64,000 bases of DNA from Dolichospermum sp. FACHB-1091 (lineage in GTDB: Bacteria > Cyanobacteriota > Cyanobacteriia > Cyanobacteriales > Nostocaceae). The notes beneath the pieces were generated by a model. That model searched no databases. It was not told where the DNA came from and worked only from the letters and a program-made list of their open reading frames with translations. The translations under genes and the position numbers were made by a program. The DNA lies in NCBI RefSeq assembly GCF_014697585.1, contig NZ_JACJSB010000007.1, forward strand, positions 1 through 64,000, written 5' to 3'. Below, in pieces: positions 26,978-35,885 of this stretch (position 1 is the stretch's first letter; each line of letters starts with the position of its first letter).

Positions 26978-27583
26978 TTAAATCAAATAACAAGGACTTT
27001 GCAAGGCCTGTTTCAGTAAAAGATGATATTCACTATTACTGATATTATAAGCGCCAAATCTAGATAAATGGGGATTCATCATTTGGGCATCAAATAACAA
27101 AAATTTCCTCTGACGCAATCGGGCTACTAATTTCACCATTGCGACTTTAGAACCTTCGGAAATGTTGAAAAACATGGATTCACCAATAAAAGCACCACCA
27201 ATCACAATTCCTAAAATTCCCCCCGCTAATTGATCACCAGACCAAGTTTCAAAACTATACGCATATCCCGACTTGTAAAGTAACCAATATATCTTTTCTA
27301 ATTCTGGAGAAATCCAAGTTATGTCACGATTAGCACATCCAGCCACTACACCCAGAAAGTCACGGTTAATTGCTACAGTGAATCGTTCTTGGTTGAGAAC
27401 TCGCTGTAATGACTTGGGATACCGAAATTTTTCATCCAAAGGAATTAAAGTTCGTTCCCGACTTTCATACCATCCCAGATGATTATTCTCATCAGCCATG
27501 AGAAAATAACCTTGGGCATAACCGCGAATAATAGCACTAACATCATATTCCATAATTGAGTGAATCATCCAAAAAATCCCCAT
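26978..27583 (-). CDS. aat: Leucyl/phenylalanyl-tRNA-protein transferase
   Basis: 201 residues. It adds Leu or Phe from charged tRNA to N-terminal Arg/Lys of proteins, marking them for ClpS/ClpAP (N-degron pathway). Signature regions: GYAQGYFLMAD near the N-terminus, SYSFETW-like AYSFETWSGDQLAGGILGIV, GGAFIGESMFF, and LFDAQMMNPHLSRFGA. The family start is probably MEYDVSAIIRGYA (ATG 27553), making the first ten codons doubtful. Confidence 0.93.
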   Translation of the reverse strand: MGIFWMIHSIMEYDVSAIIRGYAQGYFLMADENNHLGWYESRERTLIPLDEKFRYPKSLQRVLNQERFTVAINRDFLGVVAGCANRDITWISPELEKIYWLLYKSGYAYSFETWSGDQLAGGILGIVIGGAFIGESMFFNISEGSKVAMVKLVARLRQRKFLLFDAQMMNPHLSRFGAYNISNSEYHLLLKQALQSPCYLI

Positions 27584-27670
27584 CTGAACGCAATGGACTG
27601 TTATCAGTGTTCCCCTGCGAACTTTTAAGAGACTAACCTGGTAAACAAAATCTATTTAAAATATACAAAC

Positions 27671-28000
27671 ATGACTCAAACAATTCCACCCATTACCCTA
27701 CCACCTTCGGAAAATCCCCAGCAAGAAGGAGAATGGTTACAACAAAACTTACTACATTGGCTTGATAATGAGTTTATTCCTGAAGCAATCAATCAAAATA
27801 TTGCTCAACGCGCATCACAGATTTTTGTTAGACAACGCATGGAAGGAGAAAACGACTTAGGTTCTCTAGTCATTGCCATTGTCACGGAAATGCAGTGCTA
27901 TGATTTTTCTAAAAGCTTTTTTGGAGAGTTTGCGATCGCCAACGCCGTTAGCGATCTACTATTAGATAGCCTGGGAATTGATCATTGTTGTGGTCAATAG
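27671..28000 (+). CDS. Conserved cyanobacterial hypothetical protein
   Basis: 109 residues, soluble, mostly helical. A Pro-rich start (IPPITLPPSENPQQ) is followed by EGEWLQQNLLHWLDNEFIPE, a central QRASQIFVRQRMEGENDLGS and a C-terminal helix ending DHCCGQ. No motif I can tie to a function. Divergent from aat; good ATG with 87 bp of upstream spacer. A real gene judging by composition and length, but family not recognised. Confidence 0.6.
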   Translation: MTQTIPPITLPPSENPQQEGEWLQQNLLHWLDNEFIPEAINQNIAQRASQIFVRQRMEGENDLGSLVIAIVTEMQCYDFSKSFFGEFAIANAVSDLLLDSLGIDHCCGQ

Positions 28001-28063
28001 TATCTGAGTTATTGGTCAGTGGTTATTGATCATTAGTCATTACAACTGACCAGCGACCACTAA

Positions 28064-28366
28064 CTACCAACTAGACTTAACAACACCAGGTAAAAGACCT
28101 TCATGGGCCCATTCTCTAAGCACATTCCGAGATAGTCCAAAATCACGGTATACACCTCTAGGACGACCAGTTAACCAGCAACGGTTATGCTTCCGTGTAG
28201 GCGCACTGTTACGGGGTAATTGTTGAATTTTGCGGTGAACTTCTAGCTTCAGCAATGGAGATTCTGCTATTCTGAACTCTTCTAGCAGTGCTTCGCGCTT
28301 TTGGGCGTATTTCTCCACCATTCTAGCGCGTTTCTTCTCGCGCTCAATCATACTCTTCTTGGCCAT
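28064..28366 (-). CDS. rpsN: 30S ribosomal protein S14
   Basis: 100 residues, the zinc-free long form of S14 as in chloroplasts and most cyanobacteria. [20 protein letters not shown] at the N-terminus, then [11 protein letters not shown] and [20 protein letters not shown]. It sits in the 30S head and takes part in late assembly. Encoded alone, as usual for cyanobacteria, not in the main ribosomal operon. Confidence 0.97.
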   Translation of the reverse strand: MAKKSMIEREKKRARMVEKYAQKREALLEEFRIAESPLLKLEVHRKIQQLPRNSAPTRKHNRCWLTGRPRGVYRDFGLSRNVLREWAHEGLLPGVVKSSW

Positions 28367-28671
28367 GAATTCCCTAATTTAATTAAAGACACCACTCCTC
28401 ATTCTACAGTATTCTTGACAATTATGGGGAAATTTATTATCAACAAAAAATAAAAAATCAAATATTGACCCTCCTTTTTTAACCATATTCCTCACTTACA
28501 ATTTTTCAAACCTTGTGATGCAGGCAAGATACCCGCTATAGTTGTACCTCATTTAGACTAAATTCGCTGTAATTGATCAAATATAGGAATTATGTAGGAG
28601 TTACGGAAGAAGAAATAATGAACCACTCTAATCACAGAGATCAGGGAGGAATGTCACCAGATGTCTAAAAA
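28367..28671. other. Intergenic, no gene seen
   Basis: AT-rich stretch of about 305 bp upstream of rpsN, probably holding its promoter. A cagatgtctaaaa fragment near 28660 resembles the end of the ATAGACATCT element family. Nothing else recognised. Confidence 0.4.
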
Positions 28672-28744
28672 TGAGCGCGGAGGGATTTGAACCCCCGACC
28701 CACAGGACCGGAACCTGTTGCTCTATCCACTGAGCCACGCGCCC
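28672..28744 (-). tRNA. trnR-CCG: tRNA-Arg (anticodon CCG)
   Basis: 73-nt cloverleaf on the minus strand: acceptor arms GGGCGCG / CGCGCTC (one G-T pair), D-arm GCTCAGTGGATAGAGC, anticodon stem-loop ACAGG-TTCCGGT-CCTGT giving CCG at positions 34-36, and T-loop GGTTCAAATCC. Discriminator A; no encoded CCA. Reads CGG codons. Confidence 0.95.
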
Positions 28745-29055
28745 TTACATATATCCTCTATGCTCAACACTATAACATAATTTTTGGATTTGTCGAGAAT
28801 TAAAAATTAAATTATAACTATAGAAGCTAGGACTTACGCATTGACGGGATCAACCAAATATGAGGTATGGGTTTGAGGCATTTTAACGTGATTTTTTCAT
28901 CCTTTTTGAGCGATAGCGAAGTGCTGCTGCAAGCAGTTCGCTTTTGAGCGGAAGTTAATCACCAAAAGCCTGAAACGAGGGATTTTCCTTCATGCACATG
29001 ATGGTGAATTTGTACATTGCGTAATTCCTAGAAGCATGAATCCTAACTAAAAAAG
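28745..29055. repeat. Intergenic upstream of pstS with an AGGACTTACGCA element
   Basis: Mostly occupied by the inverted-repeat unit 28829-29029: aggacttacgca at the left and tgcgtaattcct at the right (one mismatch). The interior includes gcgatagcgaagtgctgctg, ending in a palindrome-like ttcgctttt. It lies just upstream of the PHO box, outside the likely promoter. Confidence 0.75.
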
Positions 29056-29107
29056 TTTAAACTATGTTTAAACCATTATTTACCTATTCTTAATGCAATC
29101 TTAACCA
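29056..29107 (+). promoter_or_regulatory. PHO box: five 8-bp repeats at 11-bp period
   Basis: TTTAAACT-atg-TTTAAACC-att-ATTTACCT-att-CTTAATGC-aat-CTTAACCA, each octamer separated by exactly 3 bases. This is the spacing and sequence type of cyanobacterial PHO boxes bound by the PhoB/SphR regulator during phosphate starvation. The pstS start lies 67 bp downstream, with TATAAT at 29132-29137 as a good -10. Confidence 0.88.
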
Positions 29108-29131
29108 TAATCGATCACCCTTAGTTAAAGA

Positions 29132-29137
29132 TATAAT
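29132..29137 (+). promoter_or_regulatory. -10 box of the pstS promoter
   Basis: A perfect TATAAT 24 bp after the last PHO repeat and 36 bp before ATG. With PhoB-type activation no strict -35 is needed, and none is obvious. Confidence 0.7.
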
Positions 29138-29173
29138 CAGCCAAATCAGGTATTTCTGAAATTAAGAGGCAGT

Positions 29174-30217
29174 ATGACTTTTTTAGCCAGTGTTTTGATG
29201 AATCGTTTTATTACTACTTCGCTATTAACCGGGGCTGTTGCGTTAAGTCCAGTCTTGAGTAAAATGGCATCAGCTCAGACTTTGAACGGTGCAGGAGCAA
29301 CATTTCCCGCTCCTCTTTACGAAAGATATGCCCGTGAAGTTAGGAAAAAATATCCTGATTTGAAAGTTAATTACCAAGCCATTGGTAGTGGTGGTGGTAT
29401 TCGTCAAACCATTGCGGGAACTGTGGACTTTGGTGCTAGTGATGCAGCCATGAAAGATGATGAGATTGCTAAAGTTAAAAATGGTGTTATCTTAGTACCT
29501 ACTGCTGGTGGTGCTGTTTCCGTTGTTTATAATGTACCTGGTGTCAACAACCTGAGATTATCTCGCACTACATTACCAGATATTTTCTCTGGAAGAATTA
29601 CTAACTGGAGTGACGCGAAAATTAAAGCGGATAACCCTGGTGTAAATCTACCAAATCAACCAATTAAATTTGCGGTTCGCGCTGATGGTAGTGGTACAAC
29701 ATTCATTTTTACTAACCATTTAAGTTCTATTAGCGGTTATTTCAAAGGTAGAATTGGTGCTAATACCGCTCCGAAATGGACTTTACCAAACGCCCTCAAA
29801 GGTAAAGGAAATCCGGGGGTAGCTGCATTGGTGAAAAGCAATCCCGGATCTATTGGTTATGTTGAATATGACTATGCTACTAAAAACAATTTGAAATCAG
29901 CTACATTGCAAAATAAAAAGGGAGAATTTGTTGCTCCCTCTTTAGCATCTGCTAACGCAGCTTTATCAACTGTAGCTTTTCCCAATAACTACCGCGTTTT
30001 TATTGGAGACCCAGACCAAGGTTATCCCATTGTTGGTTTAACTTGGATGATGGTTTACAAACAGTATTCTAACCCCGCTAAAGCTGACGCAATTAAAAAA
30101 TGGATTAACTGGGTTCTCAAGGACGGTCAACAATATAATGATGACCTCAACTACACTAAAATTCCCAGTGATGTTGTCAACCGTGTGCTACAAACCGTGA
30201 ACACCACTGTCAAGTAA
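29174..30217 (+). CDS. pstS: Phosphate ABC transporter substrate-binding protein PstS
   Basis: 347 residues. Binds phosphate in the periplasm and feeds PstCA. A Sec signal peptide is visible (hydrophobic LLTGAVALSPVLS, cleavage after SAQ or ASA). The mature protein opens LNGAGATFPAPLYERY, with phosphate-site loops NYQAIGSGGGIRQ, DFGASDAAM and RADGSGTTFIFTNHL. The ATG at 29198 (MNRFITTS) is a likely alternative start with a more compact signal peptide; agaggcagt before 29174 is a fair ribosome site. Under PHO-box control. Confidence 0.96.
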   Translation: MTFLASVLMNRFITTSLLTGAVALSPVLSKMASAQTLNGAGATFPAPLYERYAREVRKKYPDLKVNYQAIGSGGGIRQTIAGTVDFGASDAAMKDDEIAKVKNGVILVPTAGGAVSVVYNVPGVNNLRLSRTTLPDIFSGRITNWSDAKIKADNPGVNLPNQPIKFAVRADGSGTTFIFTNHLSSISGYFKGRIGANTAPKWTLPNALKGKGNPGVAALVKSNPGSIGYVEYDYATKNNLKSATLQNKKGEFVAPSLASANAALSTVAFPNNYRVFIGDPDQGYPIVGLTWMMVYKQYSNPAKADAIKKWINWVLKDGQQYNDDLNYTKIPSDVVNRVLQTVNTTVK

Positions 30218-30849
30218 TTTTCTGTCCTCTTGAGTAATTGACTTTGACTTAGCAATACCTGTGCCAATTTTCCCAAAATTTATCCCAAACCCTATAAAAT
30301 CGTTACCAGATCAATAGGGCTTCAGGTTGTTGGCTAAGGTATTAAGGTATTGACCAAAAACATGGGACACAAGCCCCGTCCTTCTAGGACAGCAGTTCTC
30401 ATTTTAAGGTTTCATGACAAAACCCTATGAGTGCAAGGGTTTTACAATTCTTAACTAATCCGGGGATCGCTGAAATGGCGCAAAAGCGTTTCAAAATGAG
30501 AATTGCTGCTTATGGGACGGCTTGGCGATTATTGTGGTAGAATTTTGTTTAGTCGCCTTATGGCATTGGGAGACTTTCAACGAACGTCGAGGGAGGTTTA
30601 ACTATTTCGATAGCACAACCCAAGGCAACGTTAAGGAATCCTCTCTCATGAAAGGAAGATGATGTATTTTAATTAGAGGATTTTTGAAAAGTATTGGGCG
30701 AATATAACTCACTACTACACAGGTCAAATCCACACTACTTAACGAAGAACCTTATCTTCTTGGGGTTTGTAACAGGTTACTAATTTAACCTTTGAGCTAA
30801 AACACTTTTAAAGTGCATATTCATTTATTTCCTCAAGTTCTTATTGATC
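30218..30849. other. 632-bp non-coding spacer between pstS and pstC
   Basis: Unusually long for an operon interior. It holds a 120-bp inverted-repeat unit (30391-30510) and, on its left, aagccccgtccttctaggac, which resembles the end hairpin of IS200/IS605-type elements. A short reading (GDFQRTSREV, about 30570-30600) might be a decayed TnpB tail, but this is weak. The rest is unexplained; no clear second PHO box was found near pstC. Confidence 0.45.
30391..30510. repeat. MITE-like unit with AGCAG..TTCTCATTTT ends
   Basis: agcagttctcattttaagg on the left pairs with the inverse of tcaaaatgagaattgctgct on the right, with a 3-base difference near the tip. The two ends enclose about 80 bp with no ORF. 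Confidence 0.65.
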
Positions 30850-31839
30850 ATGGCTAATTTATCTGAACAACGAGATAATAACTCACGAGAATCAAATGAT
30901 GGAAATATTTTAACATCTACTAGTGGGGTTAATTTCTGGTTTGATAGGGGATTTACATGGCTAGTGTATATTTTCGCTGCTACTACTGTCACTATCCTAT
31001 TTTTAATGACTTGGGTAATTTTTCAGCAAGCACAACCGGCTATTGGTCAATTCGGACTGGGCTTTTTATGGAGTCAAGACTGGGATACAGGTAATCAAAT
31101 TTTCGGAGCTTTGCCGTATATTTATGGAACACTGGTAAGTAGTGCGATCGCCATTTTACTAGCTGTACCCGTGGGTATATCCATAGCTTTAGTAACTAGT
31201 GAGGATTTCTTACCCATTCCGGTTAAAAGTACCCTCGCTTTTGTGGTAGAATTAATTGCAGCTATCCCCAGTGTAATTATCGGTTTATGGGGAATTTTTG
31301 TATTTATTCCTGTCATCAAACCTTTGGAAAAATGGCTTGGTGGCACTTTTGCATTCATACCACTATTTAATACCGAAGATCCAGCGGGAAATAATATGTT
31401 GACAGCGGGAATTATTCTCTCCATTATGATTTTACCGACAATGGCAGCTATTTCTCGTGATGTAATGTTGGTCATTCCTAAGGATTTACGTAGTTCGTCT
31501 ATGGCTTTGGGAGGAACTCGCTGGGAAACAATTTTTCGGGTGTTATTACCAGCAGGATTTTCCGGGTTGGTAAGTGCAGCTATGTTGTCTCTTGGTAGGG
31601 CTTTGGGAGAAACAATGGCAGTAACCATGGTAATTGGTAATTACGCTCAAATAAGTCTATCTTTACTTGATCCAGCATACACAATCCCCGCTGTTTTAGC
31701 TAATGAATTTGCCGAAGCTGAACCAGGATTACATATTGGTTCATTAAGCTATTTAGGCTTAATTTTATTTGCGTTAACTCTAGCTGTCAATATTGGGGCT
31801 GTTTTATTAGTTAAATGGGTTGGTAAAAAGAATAGATAA
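30850..31839 (+). CDS. pstC: Phosphate ABC transporter permease PstC
   Basis: 329 residues from ATG 30850 (MANLSEQRDNN); a TTG two codons earlier is less likely. Six membrane helices are predicted. The ABC permease loop is SSMALGGTRWETIFRVLLPAGFSG with GRALGETMAVTMVIG after it, the EAA-type coupling site to PstB. A cytoplasmic N-tail of about 35 residues precedes helix 1. Works with PstA as the membrane channel. Confidence 0.96.
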   Translation: MANLSEQRDNNSRESNDGNILTSTSGVNFWFDRGFTWLVYIFAATTVTILFLMTWVIFQQAQPAIGQFGLGFLWSQDWDTGNQIFGALPYIYGTLVSSAIAILLAVPVGISIALVTSEDFLPIPVKSTLAFVVELIAAIPSVIIGLWGIFVFIPVIKPLEKWLGGTFAFIPLFNTEDPAGNNMLTAGIILSIMILPTMAAISRDVMLVIPKDLRSSSMALGGTRWETIFRVLLPAGFSGLVSAAMLSLGRALGETMAVTMVIGNYAQISLSLLDPAYTIPAVLANEFAEAEPGLHIGSLSYLGLILFALTLAVNIGAVLLVKWVGKKNR

Positions 31840-32012
31840 CTCAAGCTAGTTATTTAGTTGCGGCTGTTAATGGGTAATTGGTAATTGGTGATAAAATCCC
31901 TGTTTTCATCCTGTTCATCTTTTAATCCTGGATATCCTGATTCTGACATTGTACCTAACTAGCGATTTACGTTGGATAATAAACAATCTAAAATCCAAAA
32001 TCCAAAATTAAT
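31840..32012. repeat. Spacer with heptamers and a partial MITE end
   Basis: gggtaattggtaattggtg heptamers (about 31870-31888) are followed by catcctgttcatcttttaat ... atcctgattctgaca (31908-31949), the right half of the 17-22 kb MITE family. No gene. Confidence 0.7.
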
Positions 32013-32894
32013 ATGAGTGATTCTTTCAATTCGGAAATAGATCAATCCATAGCGGCGGAATTATGTAAGCCCTTACCCGCCAGTAGACAAGTATTTTCAT
32101 ACTTAATGAATAGCATAGCTTTTGGTTTGACCGCATTAGCACTCTTACCATTATTATCCTTATTGTGGGAAATCCTCCACAGAGGAATTTCTGGTTTTAG
32201 GTTACAAATGTTATTTAGTCCATTGATTGAAAATGGCTTTGCTAATGCTATTCTTGGTACTGTACTCATGGTAAGTATTGGTGCATTATTCAGTATTCCT
32301 GTGGGGGTAATGACGGGAATTTTCTTAGCGGAATTTAGTCAAACCAACCCAGTCACTCAATATGTTAGATTTATTACTAGCATTATCACGGGTGTGCCTT
32401 CAATCGTGGTGGGGATGTTCGCTTATGGTGTGATTGTTTTAACAACTAAGCAATTTAGCGCCATTGCTGGCGGTTTTGCTTTATCTGTCATCATGCTACC
32501 CGTGATAGTATTGACGACAGAAGAGGCTTTAAAGTTAATTCCTATACCTCAGCGTCTCGCATCCGCCGCTTTAGGGGGGACTCGCTTCCAAACTACTTTT
32601 CGCGTGATTATTAGTGCTGCTATTCCCGGAATTACTACGGGTATTTCCTTGGCCATAGCTCGCGCTGCTGGTGAAACCGCACCACTAATTTTTACCGCTT
32701 TATTTAGTCAAAATTGGTCAGATAGTTTATTAAGTCCTACTGCTTCGTTACCAGTATTGATTTTTAATCTTTATAATAATCCCGACCCAGCAGTAAACCA
32801 ATTAGTTTGGACTACTTCTATCATTCTTCTGACCATAGTGCTATTTTTTAGCTTGATATCTCGCTTAATCTCTCAGAAAAGTAAAGCCAATTAA
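32013..32894 (+). CDS. pstA: Phosphate ABC transporter permease PstA
   Basis: 293 residues with six predicted helices. Coupling loop LASAALGGTRFQTTFRVII, then AIPGITTGISLAIARAAGETAPLIF, typical of PstA. It partners PstC. The stop is 21 bp before pstB, so these two are surely co-transcribed. Confidence 0.96.
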   Translation: MSDSFNSEIDQSIAAELCKPLPASRQVFSYLMNSIAFGLTALALLPLLSLLWEILHRGISGFRLQMLFSPLIENGFANAILGTVLMVSIGALFSIPVGVMTGIFLAEFSQTNPVTQYVRFITSIITGVPSIVVGMFAYGVIVLTTKQFSAIAGGFALSVIMLPVIVLTTEEALKLIPIPQRLASAALGGTRFQTTFRVIISAAIPGITTGISLAIARAAGETAPLIFTALFSQNWSDSLLSPTASLPVLIFNLYNNPDPAVNQLVWTTSIILLTIVLFFSLISRLISQKSKAN

Positions 32895-32915
32895 AAACGT
32901 TTTTTGCATTAAAAT

Positions 32916-33695
32916 ATGAGTAATCTAACAACTGCTATCCAAGTCAAAAATCTTAGCTTTTATTACGGCAACTATAAAGCTATTCAAGGGATATCATTGG
33001 ATATCTATAAAAACCAAGTTACCGCACTAATTGGTCCTAGTGGTTGTGGTAAATCTACATTCATTAAAACTATTAATCGCATTAGTGAATTAGAGGGAAA
33101 AGTCAAAGTTGAAGGTAGTATCGAATTTTTTGGTCAAAACATCTATGACCGTGACATTAATATCAATCGTCTGCGTCGGGAAATTGGTATGGTATTCCAA
33201 AAACCAAACCCTTTTCCCATGAGTATTTATGAAAATATTGCTTACGGCGTAAAAATTGCCGGCCGATGTCCGAAAGTAGAATTAGATGAAATTGTGGAAT
33301 CCGCGCTTAAAGGTGCTGCTCTCTGGGATGAGGTCAAAGATAAACTAAAACAATCTGCTTTTGGGCTTTCTGGTGGACAACAGCAGCGTCTTTGTATCGC
33401 TAGGGCTTTAGCAGTCAAACCCAAGGTGTTACTCATGGATGAACCTTGTTCAGCCCTCGATCCTATTGCTACCATGAAAGTGGAAGACTTGATTCACAAA
33501 TTGCGAACAGAATTTACGATTGTGATTGTCACCCATAATATGCAGCAAGCAACTCGTGTTTCTGATTTCACGGCCTTTTTCAGTACCGATGAAAGTCGCA
33601 TCGGTCAGATGGTAGAATTTGGTGCTACCAGTCAAATCTTTGGTAGTCCCTTAGATGCTCGTACCCGTGACTATGTTTCTGGACGTTTTGGTTAA
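32916..33695 (+). CDS. pstB: Phosphate ABC transporter ATP-binding protein PstB
   Basis: 259 residues. Walker [10 protein letters not shown] (about 39-47), Q-loop [19 protein letters not shown] (PstB-specific), signature [15 protein letters not shown], Walker [14 protein letters not shown] and H-loop IVTHNMQQA are all intact. C-terminal [17 protein letters not shown] is the family ending. Last gene of the pst cluster; no phoU gene is attached. Confidence 0.97.
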   Translation: MSNLTTAIQVKNLSFYYGNYKAIQGISLDIYKNQVTALIGPSGCGKSTFIKTINRISELEGKVKVEGSIEFFGQNIYDRDININRLRREIGMVFQKPNPFPMSIYENIAYGVKIAGRCPKVELDEIVESALKGAALWDEVKDKLKQSAFGLSGGQQQRLCIARALAVKPKVLLMDEPCSALDPIATMKVEDLIHKLRTEFTIVIVTHNMQQATRVSDFTAFFSTDESRIGQMVEFGATSQIFGSPLDARTRDYVSGRFG

Positions 33696-33782
33696 ATACG
33701 GATAAGCTCAATACAAGATGTAGCTTGAGCCTCATCAGGATTTAAAATCATAAGCATTCCTCATGCAAAATCCAAAATTAGT

Positions 33783-34379
33783 ATGACTCATTCTACAGAT
33801 ATTACCACCTTAGCACGGTGGATGGCGGCCGATTTTAGCAATCAAGCCCAAGTTTTTGAGAATCCGGCTTTTTTTGCCCATATTCGCGTATGTATGCGTC
33901 CCCTAAATTGGGAAGTATTATCAGGGGTGAGTTTGTTTGTAGAACAAGCTTACGACTATATGCTGAATAAACCCTACCGCGTGCGGGTGTTACATCTGAC
34001 AACTGTAGGGGATAAAATCCACATTGAAAACTATACAGTCAAAGCAGAAAAAGACTTTTACGGTGCTTCTCGTGATTTACCCCGGTTACAAACTTTAACA
34101 AGCGATCGCCTAGAAAAGCTTTCTGGTTGTAACATGATTGTAGAATGGACTGGCAGCCAATTTAAAGGCACAGTCGAACCAGGAAAGGGCTGCATTGTCA
34201 TCCGTGACGGGCAAAGAACCTATTTGGATAGTGATTTTGAAATTGATGGTGAAAGGTTCATCAGCCGCGACAGAGGGCGAAATCCTGAAACAGATGAGCA
34301 TATTTGGGGTTCGGTCGCTGGTCCTTTTCACTTCCTGCGGTGGGGGAATTTTGCCCAAGAAGTCAAATTAAATCCTTAA
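33783..34379 (+). CDS. cpcT: CpcT/CpeT-type phycobiliprotein lyase
   Basis: 198 residues. Members attach phycocyanobilin to Cys-155 of beta-phycocyanin (CpcT) or act on phycoerythrin (CpeT). Recognised from LARWMAADFSNQAQVFENPA, FFAHIRVCMRPL, VEQAYDYMLNKPYRVRVLHL and the GCNMIVEWTG ... FKGTVEPGKGC region, forming the lipocalin-like barrel. With no phycoerythrin genes in view, CpcT is the more likely identity. The gene stands alone, 87 bp after pstB. Confidence 0.87.
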   Translation: MTHSTDITTLARWMAADFSNQAQVFENPAFFAHIRVCMRPLNWEVLSGVSLFVEQAYDYMLNKPYRVRVLHLTTVGDKIHIENYTVKAEKDFYGASRDLPRLQTLTSDRLEKLSGCNMIVEWTGSQFKGTVEPGKGCIVIRDGQRTYLDSDFEIDGERFISRDRGRNPETDEHIWGSVAGPFHFLRWGNFAQEVKLNP

Positions 34380-34387
34380 AATCCAAT

Positions 34388-34414
34388 ACAGGACTGGCTT
34401 TCAGTCTGTCCTGT
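34388..34414 (+). terminator. Hairpin after cpcT
   Basis: acaggac ... gtcctgt (7-bp stem) starts 8 bp past the cpcT stop. A plausible rho-independent stem, but the T-run is missing. Confidence 0.4.
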
Positions 34415-34512
34415 CTGTGAAAAAAATTAATAATCAAAAGCATAATTAAAAAAATTTCTCCTAGATAGTGCAAATTGGGAAAAATGGTGCTATCATAAGT
34501 AATCGTAGGCGC

Positions 34513-34583
34513 GGCGACATAGCCAAGTGGTAAGGCAAGGGTCTGCAAAACCTTCACCCCCGGTTCAAATCCGGGTGTCGCCT
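34513..34583 (+). tRNA. trnC-GCA: tRNA-Cys (anticodon GCA)
   Basis: 71-nt cloverleaf: acceptor GGCGACA / TGTCGCC, D-arm TAGCCAAGTGGTAAGGCA, anticodon stem-loop with loop CTGCAAA giving GCA, T-loop GGTTCAAATCC. Discriminator T, as required for tRNA-Cys; no encoded CCA. Confidence 0.96.
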
Positions 34584-34672
34584 TTGCGAAAAACCAGCCA
34601 AAACCAAGCATTTCCAGGTTTTAGGTAATAAATTATGTAAATTATGGGACGGGTTTAATACTGGGAATTACC

Positions 34673-35779
34673 ATGATTGAGACAACCCGACCATTTACTC
34701 CAGATTGGGTATCTCCTCCCGGTGATACCATTGCTGATATATTAGAAAAGCGTGATTGGACACAGGCGCAGTTAGCAGAGCGTTTAGGCTACACTACCAA
34801 ACATATCAGCTTGTTAATTAATGGCAAAGCACCTATCAATGAAGAAACAGCCCTGAAGCTGGAACGAGTTTTAGGGAGTACAGCCGCATTTTGGCTCAAG
34901 CGTGAAGCCCAATATCGCGCTACTTTGGCTAAGAAAGAAGAGGAAACCCGCTTAAAGGAGTGGATATCTTGGTTAGATCAGTTACCAGTTAAAGAATTAA
35001 TGAACCAAGGTGTAATTCCTAAATGTAATTTAATTGCTAAAAATAAACCAGGAGTGGTAAAAAATTTATTACAGTTTTTTGGTGTTGCTTCACCGGAAGA
35101 TTGGCAGAAATACTACGGAAGTTTAGAAGTTAATTTTCGTCGCACCCGCGAAGAACAAAGTGATGTTGGTGCTATTGCTGCTTGGTTGCGATTGGGGGAA
35201 ATAGAAGCAGAAAAGTTAGATTGTCCTAAATACAGTAAATCAAAGTTTGAAAAAGCGGTGCAGGAAATTCGCACTTTGACGGTGTTACCACCAGCAGAAT
35301 TTGAACCACGGATGCAACAATTATGCCGAGAATCTGGGGTTGTGTTGGTTTTAATACCATCAATTAAAGGAGCGTACGTTAGTGGTGTAGCGCGGTGGTT
35401 AAATCCCCATAAAGCACTGATTCAACTTTCACTTTACGGTAAAACTAATGATCGGTTCTGGTTCAATTTCTTCCATGAAGCTGCACACATCCTATTACAT
35501 AATAAAGAAAATATTTTTCTCGATGAATGGGATAGTGGGAAAAGTTTGGAATCTGAACTAGAACGGGAAGCTGATCAATGGTCGCGGGAATTTTTAATAC
35601 CTTGTGAGTATGAAGGAGAATTAGCGCAACTTAAATCTAAAGCTGATGTTGTTGATTTTGCAGCGCGTATTGGTATTCATTCTGGAATTGTGGTCGGTCG
35701 CTTGCAACATGATCATCTAATAGATCGCTCTTGGATGAATGGTTTGAAGGAGAGTTTTTGTTTTCAAGGAGTAGAATAA
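34673..35779 (+). CDS. HigA-type HTH protein fused to an ImmA/IrrE metallopeptidase
   Basis: 368 residues. Residues about 15-75 are an XRE HTH of the HigA addiction-module kind (DWTQAQLAERLGYTTKHISL, then LINGKAPINEETALKLERVL and TAAFWLKREAQYR). Residues about 230-330 are an ImmA/IrrE zinc peptidase with HEAAH in WFNFFHEAAHILLHNK and EREADQWSREFLIP as third-ligand helix. No toxin gene flanks it. The next ORF is a fragment of a restriction specificity subunit, so this may be a regulator left from a restriction or addiction locus. Confidence 0.87.
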   Translation: MIETTRPFTPDWVSPPGDTIADILEKRDWTQAQLAERLGYTTKHISLLINGKAPINEETALKLERVLGSTAAFWLKREAQYRATLAKKEEETRLKEWISWLDQLPVKELMNQGVIPKCNLIAKNKPGVVKNLLQFFGVASPEDWQKYYGSLEVNFRRTREEQSDVGAIAAWLRLGEIEAEKLDCPKYSKSKFEKAVQEIRTLTVLPPAEFEPRMQQLCRESGVVLVLIPSIKGAYVSGVARWLNPHKALIQLSLYGKTNDRFWFNFFHEAAHILLHNKENIFLDEWDSGKSLESELEREADQWSREFLIPCEYEGELAQLKSKADVVDFAARIGIHSGIVVGRLQHDHLIDRSWMNGLKESFCFQGVE

Positions 35780-35786
35780 GTTCAAG

Positions 35787-35885
35787 ATGATACAAGCCGA
35801 TACGTTAAAATCAGGGTGGCAAATTTGGCGATTTGATCAAATTGCAACTAGTGTTAATGACCGCATTAACCCACATTCAGCATAA
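35787..35885 (+). pseudogene. hsdS: Type I restriction specificity subunit (HsdS) N-terminal remnant
   Basis: A 32-residue reading from ATG 35787: MIQADTLKSGWQIWRFDQIA then TSVNDRINPHSA, stop. This matches how many HsdS proteins open (GWxxxxFxxIAxxVNxRxxxP), after which a YVGLEHL-type stretch should follow but does not. It starts 7 bp after the HTH-peptidase gene. The remainder of hsdS, and hsdM and hsdR, are absent. Confidence 0.55.

Noticed and set aside
30570-30606. TnpB C-terminal remnant in the pst spacer
   Set aside because: Only about ten residues of weak likeness, and the nearby hairpin is on the wrong side for an IS605 element.
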